A DNA stretch of 64,000 bases, taken from Symsagittifera roscoffensis. Taxonomy: Eukaryota > Xenacoelomorpha > Acoela > Convolutidae. A program made the translations under genes and the position numbers. The stretch lies in the NCBI RefSeq assembly GCF_963678635.1, contig NC_087064.1, forward strand, positions 4,808,411-4,872,410. Reading direction: 5' to 3'. Shown piece after piece: positions 34,134-45,229 of the stretch. The notes under the pieces were generated by a model that was not told the origin of the DNA, did no database searches, and worked only from the letters and a program-made list of their open reading frames with translations. Position 1 is the stretch's first letter. Each line of letters starts with the position of its first letter.

Positions 34134-34401
34134 TTTTATATCCTGTTAGTGTTGTAGCTCGTGCTTTTGAGTAAAGTGTTGGTTTTACATTTGTTCTTTC
34201 GATTGATATTGGTTCGGATTCACATTGAGTGACTTGGTTTTTTGCATATTTGTGTAATGTTTTTTGTTCATTTACTTTACAGTCATAGTGTGTGACTAGT
34301 AAATCCTGGGGTCCTGTTCGAGGGAAAGGGTTGTTGTGATCAGGTTTTGAAAAATTGAAAAGTAGAAGAATCTGAAAAATTAGTATCTTTAGAAGATACA
34401 T
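34134..34401 (-). pseudogene. env: env leader joined to integrase core, copy 1
   Basis: The - strand frame 34401-34078 begins with the env signal sequence (MYLLKILIFQILLLFNF) and follows env for 89 codons. It then passes at about 34134 into sequence just before the integrase core, out of frame with it. The env part keeps the Cys (QVTQCESE) that is a stop in both + strand copies. The join lies at a GGATATAAAA/TTTTACC boundary. Confidence 0.8.
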
Positions 34402-34745
34402 GTGTACAATAGTCCTGAATTTGGATTATAAAATGTGATATATGCGATTGGCTTTTTTGTGTATCTATCGTATTTGTAGGTTATTTCTGTGGTTATAAAT
34501 GGGGGAGGTGAAATTGGAGCTGTTATATTCGGGGGAGGCTATGAGTAAGGGATTATGATTTATTTAGTCTAACTGTGATTTCAAATTTTAGTGTCAAGTT
34601 GTCTTGAGTAAGGACAAGAAAATTGACTGACAAGATTTTGAACACTATCAAGTGTCTAGATGAAAGATCACTTAACGCCCGTTCGGTCAATTCCGTTGCC
34701 AACGACCCCAACCGTCGATAGGCTTCGACACCGAGTAAGTATTTG

Positions 34746-35560
34746 TATACTATGGTCTTGAATATCTTTGTGGAAGTCTTGTCGATATTGTAATCTGTTT
34801 AGTGCCCAGTTGTGTAATCTGATACTTTCGTGATGTTGTCCAAATGATCGAGGGGGTGCTACGAATGTATTCCAATCTAATCGTTGTTGAATTTTCTCTA
34901 TATCTGGAGTCGAGATTTGTAGGAAAATTTGGAGGAAATGGTGTTTGTGAAGTTCGAGTTAAAGAAGGGGTTGAAGGAAGTGAAAGAGGGTCAGATCGTG
35001 ACAAAAATGTGTCAGATGAAACGTCTATTGGATCATTTACTAAATTTGGTTCGCATTGAGCGAAAGCTTGTGTCATCCAAAATGGGAGGTGTTCTGTAGT
35101 GGTTGGGGGATTAAAAGGGTTTTATCTGATTTTTTTTTAGATGTAGGGGTTGAACCTAAATAATCTGAGGGGATGTATGATGTATTTTGTTGTAATGGAG
35201 TCTGTGGGGTACTTCGAATTGTACTGCTAGAAAGGTTTACAGGATTTGTTGTTGGTGAATGAAGTATGTTGAATTGAACTTTGGGGTTTTGCTAATTCCA
35301 TTTCGTCTTGGATGAATAATTTGTCGGTTTATATCGGGTGTGTTTTCGTTTTGACTTCGGTACCTTGCTCTCTTCAGGTCTTGGTAGAGAGGGGGTATAT
35401 ATTATATACTAGTTCGTATTGTGGTTTGCTCAGCGATGCTTGGCGAATTACTGGCTCTAGTGGTTCGGACAATCGTGCGTGTCTTTCTTGAAATGTATTT
35501 GGATTGTCTTGAAAAGAGATGCGTGTTGATGATTGAGGGTTATTTTTTTGTGTAATTGCT
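34746..35560 (-). pseudogene. ORF-A relic, - strand copy 2
   Basis: Second tandem copy of ORF-A. Its open part 35076-34750 carries MTQAFAQCEPNLVNDP and continues further than copy 1 because of a frame difference. Between its end and the env leader lie ~130 bases of segment b, which interrupt the ORF-A to env continuity seen on the + strand. Confidence 0.6.
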
Positions 35561-35663
35561 GGTGTTGTTGGAGGTTCTTGAGACGTTGTTATTGAGGATT
35601 GATGTGGGGATTATTGATTAGCAATTTATTGATTATTGAAAAAATTTTTGAAAAATTATTTAT

Positions 35664-36141
35664 TCAAGAAGAAATTTTCTGTTTACTGTAATATTCTTCA
35701 ATGAAAAGGATTAAAAGTATCGTTGCTAATGCGAAGGTTACGATAGCCTTCTTTACACATTTGCACACTGTCCTTATCAGGGATGTCAAAAAAGTGAGAG
35801 ATTTTATAAAAAGAAGAAAAACATCTGTTCTACTGAACAGATGTTGGAACACTTAGATAGTTATTTGAAATATCGTACCTGAAGAGGTGGTCAATGATTT
35901 TGGAGAAACTTACGTAGGTTTAGGCTAGGAAAAAGTGATGAAAAAATTGCAAAAAAAAATCATCAGGGTGAAGATGAATATTTCTAAAATGTCGGATATG
36001 AAAATTATATAAGATTTGAAAAAATGGAAAGAATTGAACAAAGATTTGAAAGTATACAACAAATATTTTGAATTGTTTGAGAAAAGAGCATTTGAAGAAG
36101 TGATTTCTTCGTCGAAATATATTTTTTATTTTTTGTGGCAA
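35664..36141 (-). pseudogene. env: env 3' end with transmembrane anchor, copy 2
   Basis: Tandem copy of 31872-32358. The anchor frame 35852-35664 differs from copy 1 by one residue (CVKKAIV versus CVQKAIV). The upstream frame is disturbed by indels in poly-A runs, so it reads differently (36141-35920). The copy is flanked by the tail of pol on one side and ORF-A on the other. Confidence 0.6.
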
Positions 36142-36719
36142 AATTCAAGTGTGGTCCGAATTTTTATTGATTTTTTGACAAGTGGGTTGGATTTCGGCAG
36201 TTTTTGAGAAGGAAAAGTTTGGAGGGCTCTTAAGTGTTTTCTTGGTTTTTTTGTTATTTATTGGATTATTGAGGGTATCTGAGAGATATTCGTGCTTAAG
36301 GCTAAATGATCATGTCTATTTTGTTCTTTAGGCTAATTTAATATTTTTGGCTGAGGGCTTTTTGAGCTCTAAGTTTGGACAAAATTGTTGATCTTTGTAC
36401 TGCTTGATAGAGGAGGGTTGTATTAGTGAAACTGTGTTTGTTTCAGGTGTCAATGTTTAGCCGTTTGCTAATCTTTGACATGGAGGTTTTTTTGTTATAC
36501 TTAGAGATTAGCTTGATGGTGGTGGTTTGTCGGCTAGAGAGGTCGTGTTAGAAATGAGGTGATGATTCGGAAAAGCTTCTTATTGGCTGAATTTGAACTA
36601 GTTTGTTCAAGTGCTTTTCAGCATGAATTTTGAGAAAATGTTCGGTGCATGAAAATATCTTCAAGAGGTGAAAATGTTAATTAATTCAAAGTGTTTTTTG
36701 AAATTCAACTTGCTTTAAT

Positions 36720-37923
36720 AATTTAGATTGTGGGATGAATGTTCTGTAATTTTTTCGTGGCGGATTACGAAGTCGCGAGGATTGTCTATGTAGAGATTTT
36801 TCTTTTTGATCTGGTGATATATTTTTTTCTTCTAATTTTCATATTTTTATTCCTGTCTGAGGTATCTTTTTGTTGTCCATGTTTTTTGATGTTTGTTTGG
36901 GAAGTTTTTTGTTCTTTTTATCTTATTGTTTTTGGATGGGGTGCATATCAGTGCTTTGATTTTGATTTTGTTCTGAGCTGTTTTTATAGTTTTAGGTCCT
37001 GTAAAAGATTAAAATTGAGTAAGTTCTCGAAGTGCGTAATCTTTTAAATTATAAGGTAAAAGATTGTTTCGATGTTGAACGATTTCCCCTTTTCTGTTTA
37101 AGTGTGTATGTTACATCAGTGGGTTTATCAATTATTTGATATGGTCCTTTTCGGAGTGGTTGTAATATTTTAGAAATTCTTTTTTGTGTTGTAAAATTTG
37201 GAATTAAAACATATCTTCCAATTTTTAAATTTGTAGCTGGGGTAAATCGGGAATTTGTTTGGGAATTAATATTTTGTCTTTGTAATAACTTTTTTGTTAC
37301 TTTCTGGTAACTTTTGTTGTGTTTTTGTCTCTGTTTAAAATCCATTCGATGTGTGTACCGGAAGCTTATTTTAAAGTTTGAGGATGATGAAAATGATCTT
37401 CATCGTGGGTATGAAGTGGTAGATTGTAACATATTGATTCTTTAGAGGGTTGGCAATAACCTTGTGCATTTTTTGTTGTGAACATTAACGGTTTCCGGGG
37501 TTTTTGGTTGAAAACCATTTCATAAGGTGAGATACCTAGGGTTGTTGTGATTTGTGAGTTATAAGATAGTGGGAATAGTTTTACATCTCTTGACCATTCA
37601 GTATATCGTGTGTCGTTTCCGTTAAGGATGCATCTAAGACATTCTTGTAGTGAACAGTTCATGCCTTCGACTAAACCATTAGTCCATGGTGCATGAGATG
37701 TACGTGGTTTGTGTTTAATGTTATATAAGTGGCTTAGTGTGATAGTTTCGTTGTTTATAAATTCAGTGCCATTGTCTGAAACGAGGATTTCGGGTAAACC
37801 GAATTTTGCTATCCAGTGTTCATGAAGTGTTGTATATGCATAATAAGCATTACAATGAGGTACTGGGTTAAGTGCTACGTAATGTGTGAATGCATCTACT
37901 TTTACCATTATATATGGTAAAAT
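36720..37923 (-). pseudogene. pol: Integrase core and C-terminus, tandem copy 2
   Basis: Core frame 37908-37366 with the same DDE blocks (VDAFTHYV, VSDNGTEF, GLVEGMN). The C-terminal frame 37345-37049 contains TNLKIGRYVLIPNF and LRKGPYQI, the GPY/F-type module of gypsy integrases. The frame breaks once between core and C-terminus (near 37366-37345) and again after 37049, where a basic, Asn/Lys-rich tail (KDYALRELTQF) continues. Integrase would insert the element DNA. Without its own N-terminal domain this copy is unlikely to work. Confidence 0.85.
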
Positions 37924-38191
37924 TTTTATATCCTGTTAGTGTTGTAGCTCGTGCTTTTGAGTAAAGTGTTGGTTTTACATTTGTTCTTTCGATTGATATT
38001 GGTTCGGATTCACATTGAGTGACTTGGTTTTTTGCATATTTGTGTAATGTTTTTTGTTCATTTACTTTACAGTCATAGTGTGTGACTAGTAAATCCTGGG
38101 GTCCTGTTCGAGGGAAAGGGTTGTTGTGATCAGGTTTTGAAAAATTGAAAAGTAGAAGAATCTGAAAAATTAGTATGTTTAGAAGATACAT
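37924..38191 (-). pseudogene. env: env leader joined to integrase core, copy 2
   Basis: Identical arrangement to 34134-34401, with one residue difference in the leader (LLNIL versus LLKIL). Both copies share the same breakpoint, so the fusion happened before the tandem duplication. Confidence 0.8.
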
Positions 38192-38395
38192 GTGTACAAT
38201 AGTCCTGAATGGATTATAAAAGGTGATATATCCAAATGGCTTTTTTGTGTATCTATCGTATTTGTAGGTTATTTCTGTGGTTATAAATGGGGGAGGTGAA
38301 AATTGAGCTGTTATTTTCGGGGGAGGCTAGGAGTAAGGGATTATGATTTATTTAGTCTAACTGTGATTTCAAATTTTAGTGTCAAGTTGTTTTGA

Positions 38396-38725
38396 GTAAG
38401 TATTTGTATAATATGTTCTTGAATATTTTTGTGGAAGTCTTGTCGATATTGTAATCTGTTTAGTGCCCAGTTGTGTAATCTGAGAGGTATGAAAAGCTAT
38501 AAGCATCATACTTAAAGGTAAGCAGGATACTTTGATATCAGATGTTTGGTAATTTAAGATATCTGTGTTTTCATTGATGGAGGTGTTGTTAAATTTTCTG
38601 AAATATCTAAGAAGGGTTTTGTTTCTTAGTATGGTGGTATCGGCTTTAAGTGGCTTGGTTTTATATTCGTGCCAAGATTTTAATTGTCCGAAGACTGGGT
38701 CAAGGTTTTGATGTTTTTGTAACAA
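38396..38725 (-). pseudogene. pol: Integrase N-terminal part truncated by ORF-A sequence
   Basis: Frame 38725-38369 starts in the pol region that precedes the integrase zinc finger (HQNLDPVFGQLKSWHEYK, then CLPLSMMLIAFHTS). It switches at about 38483 into the end of ORF-A (QITQLGTKQITIS). The His/Cys zinc-binding residues that should follow are gone, replaced by ORF-A end, spacer and env leader. The recombination therefore removed roughly the zinc finger and linker, and it disconnected RT/RNase H from the catalytic core. Confidence 0.7.
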
Positions 38726-38799
38726 TTCGAGCGTTATTTTTTCTGTTATTGGGAGGAAAATTTTTTCAATTTCTACTTTTGATAGAGGTATTGTATCTA

Positions 38800-39583
38800 G
38801 ATTTTATCTAGTGGGTCATGAAGGTTAAAAACATGGTTGATTGTGTATTTTGAATCATTATTTGGTGGACCTTATAAATTTAAATCATTAGTGAGATTTT
38901 CTTTTTCTATTAAAGGGAATAGATCTTTTTTATACAATTTTTGTTTGACTGGTTTTTGCTGTGTTTTGTTTTTTATCCATGAAGAGCATAGTATCGGTTT
39001 AAATGTAGATTTTCTAAATCTACTTCGTAGTGATTGTTTTGACAATATAGATATAGTGGAAAAAGTTGTAGAATATTTATTTGTGATTGGTCTATGTCAG
39101 TTTTTACTGCATATTTGCATCGTATTCTTGGTGATGTTTCATCTTTTGCAAGGAAAATTTTTATATTTTGTGGTATTTCAACTGTTGTTTTTTGATTTAA
39201 TATTTCAGGTGGTGTATTTTTACTGAGAGTATTGGGTAGTGCGAGGTTTTTTCCTGCTGTCCAAACTATATGTAAGTTTGGAAATTTAATTAAAATTAGT
39301 TGAAACCTGTAAACTCTATGGTTTGGGTTTGATTTTTGTGTAAAAAGAAGATTATTGGTTTATAGTCTGTAAATAAAACTGTTGGATGTTTAGATCCAAG
39401 TATTAAAAATTCATATTCTGTAAATGTATATATTATGGCTGTGCATTCTCTCATAAGAGTAGAGAGTCTAAGTTCAGCTGGTGTGAATAGCCTAGAGTTT
39501 GCTGAAAAGAGGTTCTTTTTATTTTTTCCATTGTGAGGTTGTAATATTGCTGCGCCGATGCCAAAATTTGAGATGTCGCACAT
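38800..39583 (-). pseudogene. pol: Gypsy RNase H
   Basis: Frame 39583-39296 begins CDISNFGIGAAILQ (first catalytic Asp block). It continues with RLSTLMRECTAIIY (Glu) and VLFTDYKPIIFF (second Asp), a readable Asp-Glu-Asp set of a gypsy RNase H. After 39296 the frame is lost, though pol-like sequence continues to about 38800. It lies just downstream of RT, as in all Ty3/gypsy elements. Confidence 0.8.
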
Positions 39584-39701
39584 GTCATAAAATGGTTGAT
39601 CGGGATCTGGAATAGTGTTTGATAATTGTTCAGTGAGAAGAGTTTCTATCTCTTCAATTCGTTTCTGATGTTCTGTTGTCCATTCGAAATTATTTTGCTG
39701 T

Positions 39702-40673
39702 CTAAGGCTGTTGTAGAATGGTCTTAAGTATTACTGCATTTTGTATAAGTATTTGCTTAAGAAGTTTAACATTCCGAGAAATTTTTGTATTTTTGTTCTT
39801 ATTTGAAGGTGGTTGGAGTTTTTGGATTGCATCTATGCGAGATTTTAATGGAGTTATAGTGTTTCTTTCTATAATATGTCCAAAGAATTTTACTTGTGTT
39901 AGAAAAAAGTTTGATTTATCTGGCGCTGCTTTCATGTTTTCTTGTAGTAAAGTTTGATGATATTTTCCTAGGACAATGAACATTTCGTCTTTTGTTTTTG
40001 TTTGTGATTGCATAAAAACTTCGTCTAAATATGTGACTGCATTTTTATTGAGTATTAGTGGTCTGAAAATTTTACTCATAAATGCTGAAAATGCTGCTGG
40101 TCCTATGGAAATTCCATTAAAAAATTTGTTGAATTCGTATTATTCGTATTGTTGATTTCCAATAACGAATTGTGTTAATCGTCTGGATTGTTCGTCTAAC
40201 GGCATTTGATTATATGCACTATTCATATCTGCTGTTGTGAAATATTTACCGTTTATTTTTGTGAGAATTACTTGAATTGGTTCGATAGGCCAATTACATA
40301 TATATTCATCAATTAGTGAATTGAGATATCTTGCATCTAGAACAATTTTTAATGACTCTCCTTTTGCTAAAATGATAACTGGGTTAATGAATGTGTTACC
40401 TTTTGGCCGTTCCTCTTCATTTACTGGAGAGATGATTTCATATTGTTCTAGTATTTCAAGTAATCGGTTAACTTAGTCTTTCAAGTGAATTGGAACTTTA
40501 CTTGCTCGTTGTTTTTTGAAAACTTCGTCAGGCTTTAGGGGTGAATGTAATGGTGAATTTATTTTTCCAACATCAAATTTTGATGTTGCGTAAACTTTTG
40601 GGTGTTTTAGTAATAAGTCAGCTAATTGTTCAAATTCTTTTTGTGTTATCTGAGAGTGTTGAAAATTAAACAT
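39702..40673 (-). pseudogene. pol: Gypsy reverse transcriptase, catalytic box altered
   Basis: RT can be followed from 40673 (KVYATSKFDVGKINSPLHSP, then RASKVPIHLKD) through conserved blocks readable on the - strand near 40350 (KIVLDARYLN), 40230 (TTADMNSAYNQMPLDEQ) and 40100 (SIGPAAFSAFMSKIF). It ends in the open frame 40079-39702 with TYLDEVFM and FFGHIIERN. The catalytic box reads YLDE where the family has YLDD or a close variant, so one of the two catalytic aspartates is glutamate. Stops occur near 40470 and 40135. The gene is dead, but the domain is unmistakable. Confidence 0.85.
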
Positions 40674-41277
40674 TGTTAGAAGTTTTTGTTGTTCTCCCGT
40701 GTATTTTGATATTTGAAATGCTGGTTTAAATTAGGGTGTTTTCGTGAAATAATCTGTTTTTCGTTTTTCATTTCTTAAAATTTTATTCATTGGCAATTCT
40801 TCGTCAAGAATTGTTGATTGACATATATCTATTAGTTGTAAAATATTATTTACTCTATACGCTATTTCTTTTGTGTGAGAAAGTGTTGCTTTGTTTCACA
40901 ATAATCTAACAGTCCTAGAGATAGGGTTATTTTTTATGGAGAATTGTTATAGATGTGTAAAGAAATCATATCTGAGTTTGAGTCTTTCATGTATTTGATA
41001 GATGGAATTATTACTCGGAAAAATTTATGAATTGGTTTGAATTCAAGGCCAGACATAAAGAGATGTTGTCTATTTTGTTTTTTTTTTCATATTGGTGAAC
41101 ATGTTTGATTGAGAAGTTATACACATTTCCTGATAGTTGTTTCAGGTGTTTCCGTTCCTGATTGTTTATAGGGTAAAATTTAGAGAAAAATGATGATTGT
41201 TTGTTTATTCTTTGAAAAAATCTCAAAGCTGTGTTTTTCATTCTTGTGTATTCATCTTTTATATGAATTCTACTATT

Positions 41278-41953
41278 TCAGATATTTATTGTTGGTATAT
41301 ATTTAGTAATAAAGGGTATTCCAATGATATTATGTTTTATATCAGTGATGTGGAAGGTTTGTCTAAATGGTTTGCTCATGAGTTTATTTCGTTCCATTGT
41401 TCGAGTGGGAACAAAGAAAAGTTGAATTTTTCTATAATTTGTCAAGGTTGAACCTTGTGCGGTTGCTAGTCTGCTTGTTGTTTTGAAGGGTATTAGTTTT
41501 GGATGGAGAATTTTTATTTCATTCCAAGTGTTAATGTTGATAATATTGGATTCTGCGCCGGAATCTATTAAAAAATCTTTTTCAAGATCTGGTGTTTGCA
41601 ATTGTTTGGATTTTGGACTTTCTAAAAGAAATGGGATTGTCCATATTTTTTCCTTTTGTACCTGTGGTTCTTTAGTTATGTTTTGATAAATGTTATTTGT
41701 GCTTGAGCATTCTGTGGGTTTTTCTTCTGTTATTTCTTCTACTATTTTTTTCCTTTGTTGTATTATTGGATAGAGGTCTTGTATAATTATTTTGAAAAAA
41801 TAGATCATGGTTTTGATATATGTGAGAGTATATCGGTTGTTCATATATAATAGCTTCATAGTCATTTTCAACATTTATCAAATTAATTGAAATTGTGTTT
41901 TCTGTGTCAATTTCGCTATCTGTGGATTCGCAAACGATGTGATTTAATTGCAA
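41278..41953 (-). pseudogene. pol: Gypsy aspartyl protease region
   Basis: Frame 41874-41278 contains KDFLIDSGAESNIININTW, the D-S-G active-site block of a retropepsin. About 60 residues later a hydrophobic block (TDIKHNIIGIPFITKY) corresponds to the ILG-type motif. An upstream frame (41953-41693) overlaps it with an acidic sequence in a different frame, so a frameshift lies near 41800. The protease would cut the element's own polyprotein. Confidence 0.8.
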
Positions 41954-42022
41954 TTCTGGGCTTTCGTTGTTCTCAATAGCAGGGAGGGTCTGGTTGAGTT
42001 TCTTCAGTTGATTGTACCTGGT

Positions 42023-42728
42023 TTATTTGCCTTTGATGTTTAGGTGTACTACTCCTATAATTTTGTTGTGAATTTGGATAACGTGTGTTATTCCTATGTG
42101 TTGATTGAGAGTAGCTCCTTTGTCTGTTGTTATAACTTGAATTTTTATTGTGTGAATTGTCGCGTGATCTATTTTGATAATTGTTATAGTTAGATCTATT
42201 GTTAGAATAATCACGTGATCGATTATTTCGATATCTAGGTTTCCGATTGTTTGAATAGTTTCTATTCCTCTCCTTGGAATAATTTCTTTAACGATTGTAT
42301 GAAGAGTTTCTAGATCGATTGTTTGAATAATTTCTGTTTCTAGAATTTGATTGGGAACTGGCATCAAACGAAAATTCAGGTTGTTTTGAATTTGATCGTG
42401 AATAGTCATTTCGATATTGACTATTTCGACTATGTGATCGACTATATCTGTTTTGTGAAAAGTTTCGTGAATTTTTTTGGTATGGTGATCGTCCTCTATA
42501 AATTGTATTATAGGGTGATTGTTGTCTAGAGTAATTGGAGTTGTTTGGAAGTGGTTTTCCTAATTTTTTTTTTACTATAAATGTTTTTGTTGGGTAAGTT
42601 TTGATCTTTCTTCGTGTATTGATGAAATGATTTGTAGGGTTCTCTATATTTTTTGGTTTATTTTGGTTATCTTGTTGTCTTTGTCTGCATTCAGCAATGC
42701 TGTGTCCGTATCGTCGACAATAATTACA
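42023..42728 (-). pseudogene. gag: Gag nucleocapsid: CCHC knuckle and basic tail
   Basis: Just after the capsid frame's stop, - strand 42720-42680 reads CNYCRRYGHSIAEC, a perfect C-x2-C-x4-H-x4-C nucleic-acid-binding knuckle. A long Arg/Ser/Asn/Tyr-rich tail follows (for example YSRQQSPYNTIYRGRSPYQ near 42510), broken by frameshifts. The open frame 42409-42023 is this tail read in a wrong frame. Confidence 0.8.
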
Positions 42729-43520
42729 TCATTTTTTGAATGATGGTTTGCCTTTAAAATTTGAGTTTTTCTCGTTGATGATCAAAATGTTAGAGATTTT
42801 TTTGGATAAATCTGTATCAGAGTCGTTGATATTGTTTATCTGTGAAGTAGTAGTTTGGATTTTGTTTACATATTGTAGTTTTAGGTTTTCTGTTTCTTCT
42901 AGTTTCATAGTGATTTCTGCTTGCTCTAGTTTATCTACTAGTTTCCTAAAGTCTAATCCTGGTTCTCGGATTGAGGAAGGATGTGACGCTCTCTTTTTTA
43001 TTGCTATTTTTCGCAATTGAGGTGTTTGAGTCATCATCAGGATTTCTGTCATCTTTGTATTTTTATAATCATGAGTATTGAGTGAGTATGCTTTTCGAAC
43101 TAGTGTTTCTAGTCTTACTGCAAGTTGTTTAATCGTTTCATTTGGTAGTCTACGAATCCCATTGCTTGAAACTCTTTGGTTTGGTTTGTTTCTTTCTGAA
43201 TCAAACATTTTTTAGAATTCTTGTGTAAATTTTTTCCAATCTGATTTTATTTCTATAGGTAAAACTGAAAACTATTTTTGGGCTGCGCCGTCAAGGGTAA
43301 ATTAGATTAAAACTGTGCGTCTATGTATCCAATTTAGATGAAGTGGCGTGTTTACTGGTTCAAGTCCTATGTTTAAATTTAAGTTTGCTGTGACTGCATT
43401 TAGATAATCTTCTACAGAGTATTCAGGATCTGTGCCTGTGAGTACCATTAGTGGTCTATTTGATAATATAGATGATTCACCCATTAGGTATGGATTCATA
43501 GTCATTTGTAGTGATTCTAC
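42729..43520 (-). pseudogene. gag: Gag capsid region
   Basis: Frames 43505-43302 and 43208-42729 carry a gypsy-type capsid: TGTDPEYSVEDYLNAV near the start, HLNWIHRRTVLI, then (after stops near 43300 and 43208) RRLPNETIKQLAVRLETLV and DFRKLVDKLEQAEIT, followed by a coiled-coil-like segment. This matches the helical capsid of retrotransposon Gag proteins. Two in-frame stops interrupt it. Confidence 0.8.
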
Positions 43521-45229
43521 AGCATGTGGCTTTTGAGAAAAATTTGTTAGTTGTATTTTTGTTATTTCATGTTGTTGTAAATAATATGGCAGTGGAATTT
43601 CGTTATGCGTTTTTTGAGTTAGTTGGTATGACTGTGTGTTAACTGGATTTTGTTGTAGATAATTTTTGCTATGAGATGTTGGATTATTTCTAGGTTGTCG
43701 TGTTTGTTCGTTTCGTGTGTATGATTCGAAAATATCTGGTTGGTCAATACTGTAAGAGCGAGGTCTGATGGGAACTGACTTTGTGCATAATAATGAGGTT
43801 GATTTTTGGTATGATATTTATTTGTTTGATTTTTATTTTGTTGGAAAAATGGGTAATTTCCACTTTGTTCTTGTGAGGATCGTGGTTGATCACGAAAATT
43901 CACTGAATTTGAACTTGTTTGCGGTATATTTTGACTTTGTGAAAAAAGTTTTGAGTATTGGTTTAAGGTTTGGTTATTTTTGGTCCATTTACATAATTGT
44001 AATTATGTTCTGCAAAATTATTTCTATGTGATGTTTGTTGTTTGTATGATAGTTTTGTTACTGGTCGAGATGTTTGGTAACCCATTTGTGAATATTTTTG
44101 TGCAACAGAGGGTTTTACTGTGGATTGTATGATTGTTTTTTGTAGCGCTGAATTTTTTTTTTGCAGTTGTAAAATTGGTTTAAATTGGTGAAATGCTTCG
44201 TTGTGCTTCTGTTGTTGTTATTTTTTCAATAATTTTTTCGCTTACAAAATGTGATGGGGTTTGTATATCTTGTTGTGTAAGATTTCTTGTTCCATTTAAG
44301 TTATCATTATTTATAAATGTAGAATTTAAGCTATTTTTTCCTGTTCTTTCAGAGAAGAATGAGTTATAGTTTTTAGAGGTGTTGCGTCAACTTTAAGTGG
44401 GTATACTCTGATATAATCTTTATGAATAGAGACAGTGTTATTTCAGAGAAGAATGAGTTATAGTTTTTAGAGGTGTTGCGTCAACTTTAAGTGGGTATAC
44501 TCTGATATCATCTTTATGAATAGAGACAGTGTTATTTGCTTGACTTAATATTTCTGTTGGTATATTAATAAATAATTCATGAGACCATTCAGGGTCCCAA
44601 ATATAGTCTGATTGTTCTGCTTGTACAGTTTCGTCATCTGTATTTTGTGGTCGAAAATGTTTTCTTGCTTTTTCAATAAATTCAAGATTGTGACAAAAAT
44701 AATCGATTAAGAACTATGCTAAATTTTTTTGTAAATCGTGTTTAACATGTTGTGTTGTTTCATTTTTTGTTAGATCTTCTCGGATTACATTTTAAAACTT
44801 TGAAAATATGTGTATATCCTGTCGTACAATTGTATGTTGAGATGTTTGAGTTGGTGAGTCGCCTTGAGATTCGTTCAATTCTAATATAGATAAATAGCTA
44901 TAGATAAGTGAAAATACATCATTGGTAAATATTGAGTTTGCTCTTTGTTTTGGTGTTGTATGCTTTTGATGTATTGTGTAAAAACTTTTGAAAATTCAAA
45001 TCTACATCATCAAATTGAATGAGATATCTGTCATGAAATGCATTTGTTGATCAAAAAGTTGTCTTTTGATTTTTACATCGGGAAATTTTTTTGTGCATGG
45101 GCTTTCTCCTTTTTCGAATAAGTTTATAATAAGGTTTTGACAAAATTTTATCTGTCCTCGAGGTTCAGTTAATGGGGATATTAACAATAGAAGTACTGAA
45201 TTTTCTGGCTTATCTTCATTTCGAATCAT
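43521..45229 (-). pseudogene. gag: Gag N-terminal region
   Basis: Frames 45229-45002 and (in another phase) the region near 44690-44530 with FIEKARKHFRPQNTDDE and IWDPEWSHELFINIP look like a Gag matrix-type N-terminal half. A Gln/Asn/Tyr-rich linker follows (43903-43619). A 94-base tandem duplication at 44347-44534 adds a frameshift. The start codon of Gag is not certain: ATG 45229 is the first long frame after the LTR leader. Confidence 0.6.
44347..44534. repeat. 94-base tandem duplication inside gag
   Basis: Two near-perfect copies (44347-44440 and 44441-44534) sharing TTTCAGAGAAGAATGAGTTA and AACTTTAAGTGGGTATACTC, with a single clear difference (ATAATC versus ATCATC). The length is not a multiple of three, so the duplication breaks the reading frame. 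Confidence 0.9.

Larger units (their letters stand above)
30828..38398 (-). repeat. Two-copy tandem duplication, ~3.78 kb unit
   Basis: 30828-34610 and 34611 to about 38398 are near identical throughout, including non-coding parts. Each unit starts with the last ~125 bases of segment b followed by ORF-A, env 3' end, integrase and env leader (plus-coordinate order). Few differences are seen, so the duplication is recent or is an assembly error. Confidence 0.9.

Noticed and set aside
36739-37047. 102-codon hydrophobic + strand frame
   Set aside because: It is antisense to the basic tail of the - strand pol; Lys/Asn-rich sense strands give Phe/Leu-rich antisense frames. The same holds for 38837-39226 and 42736-43020.
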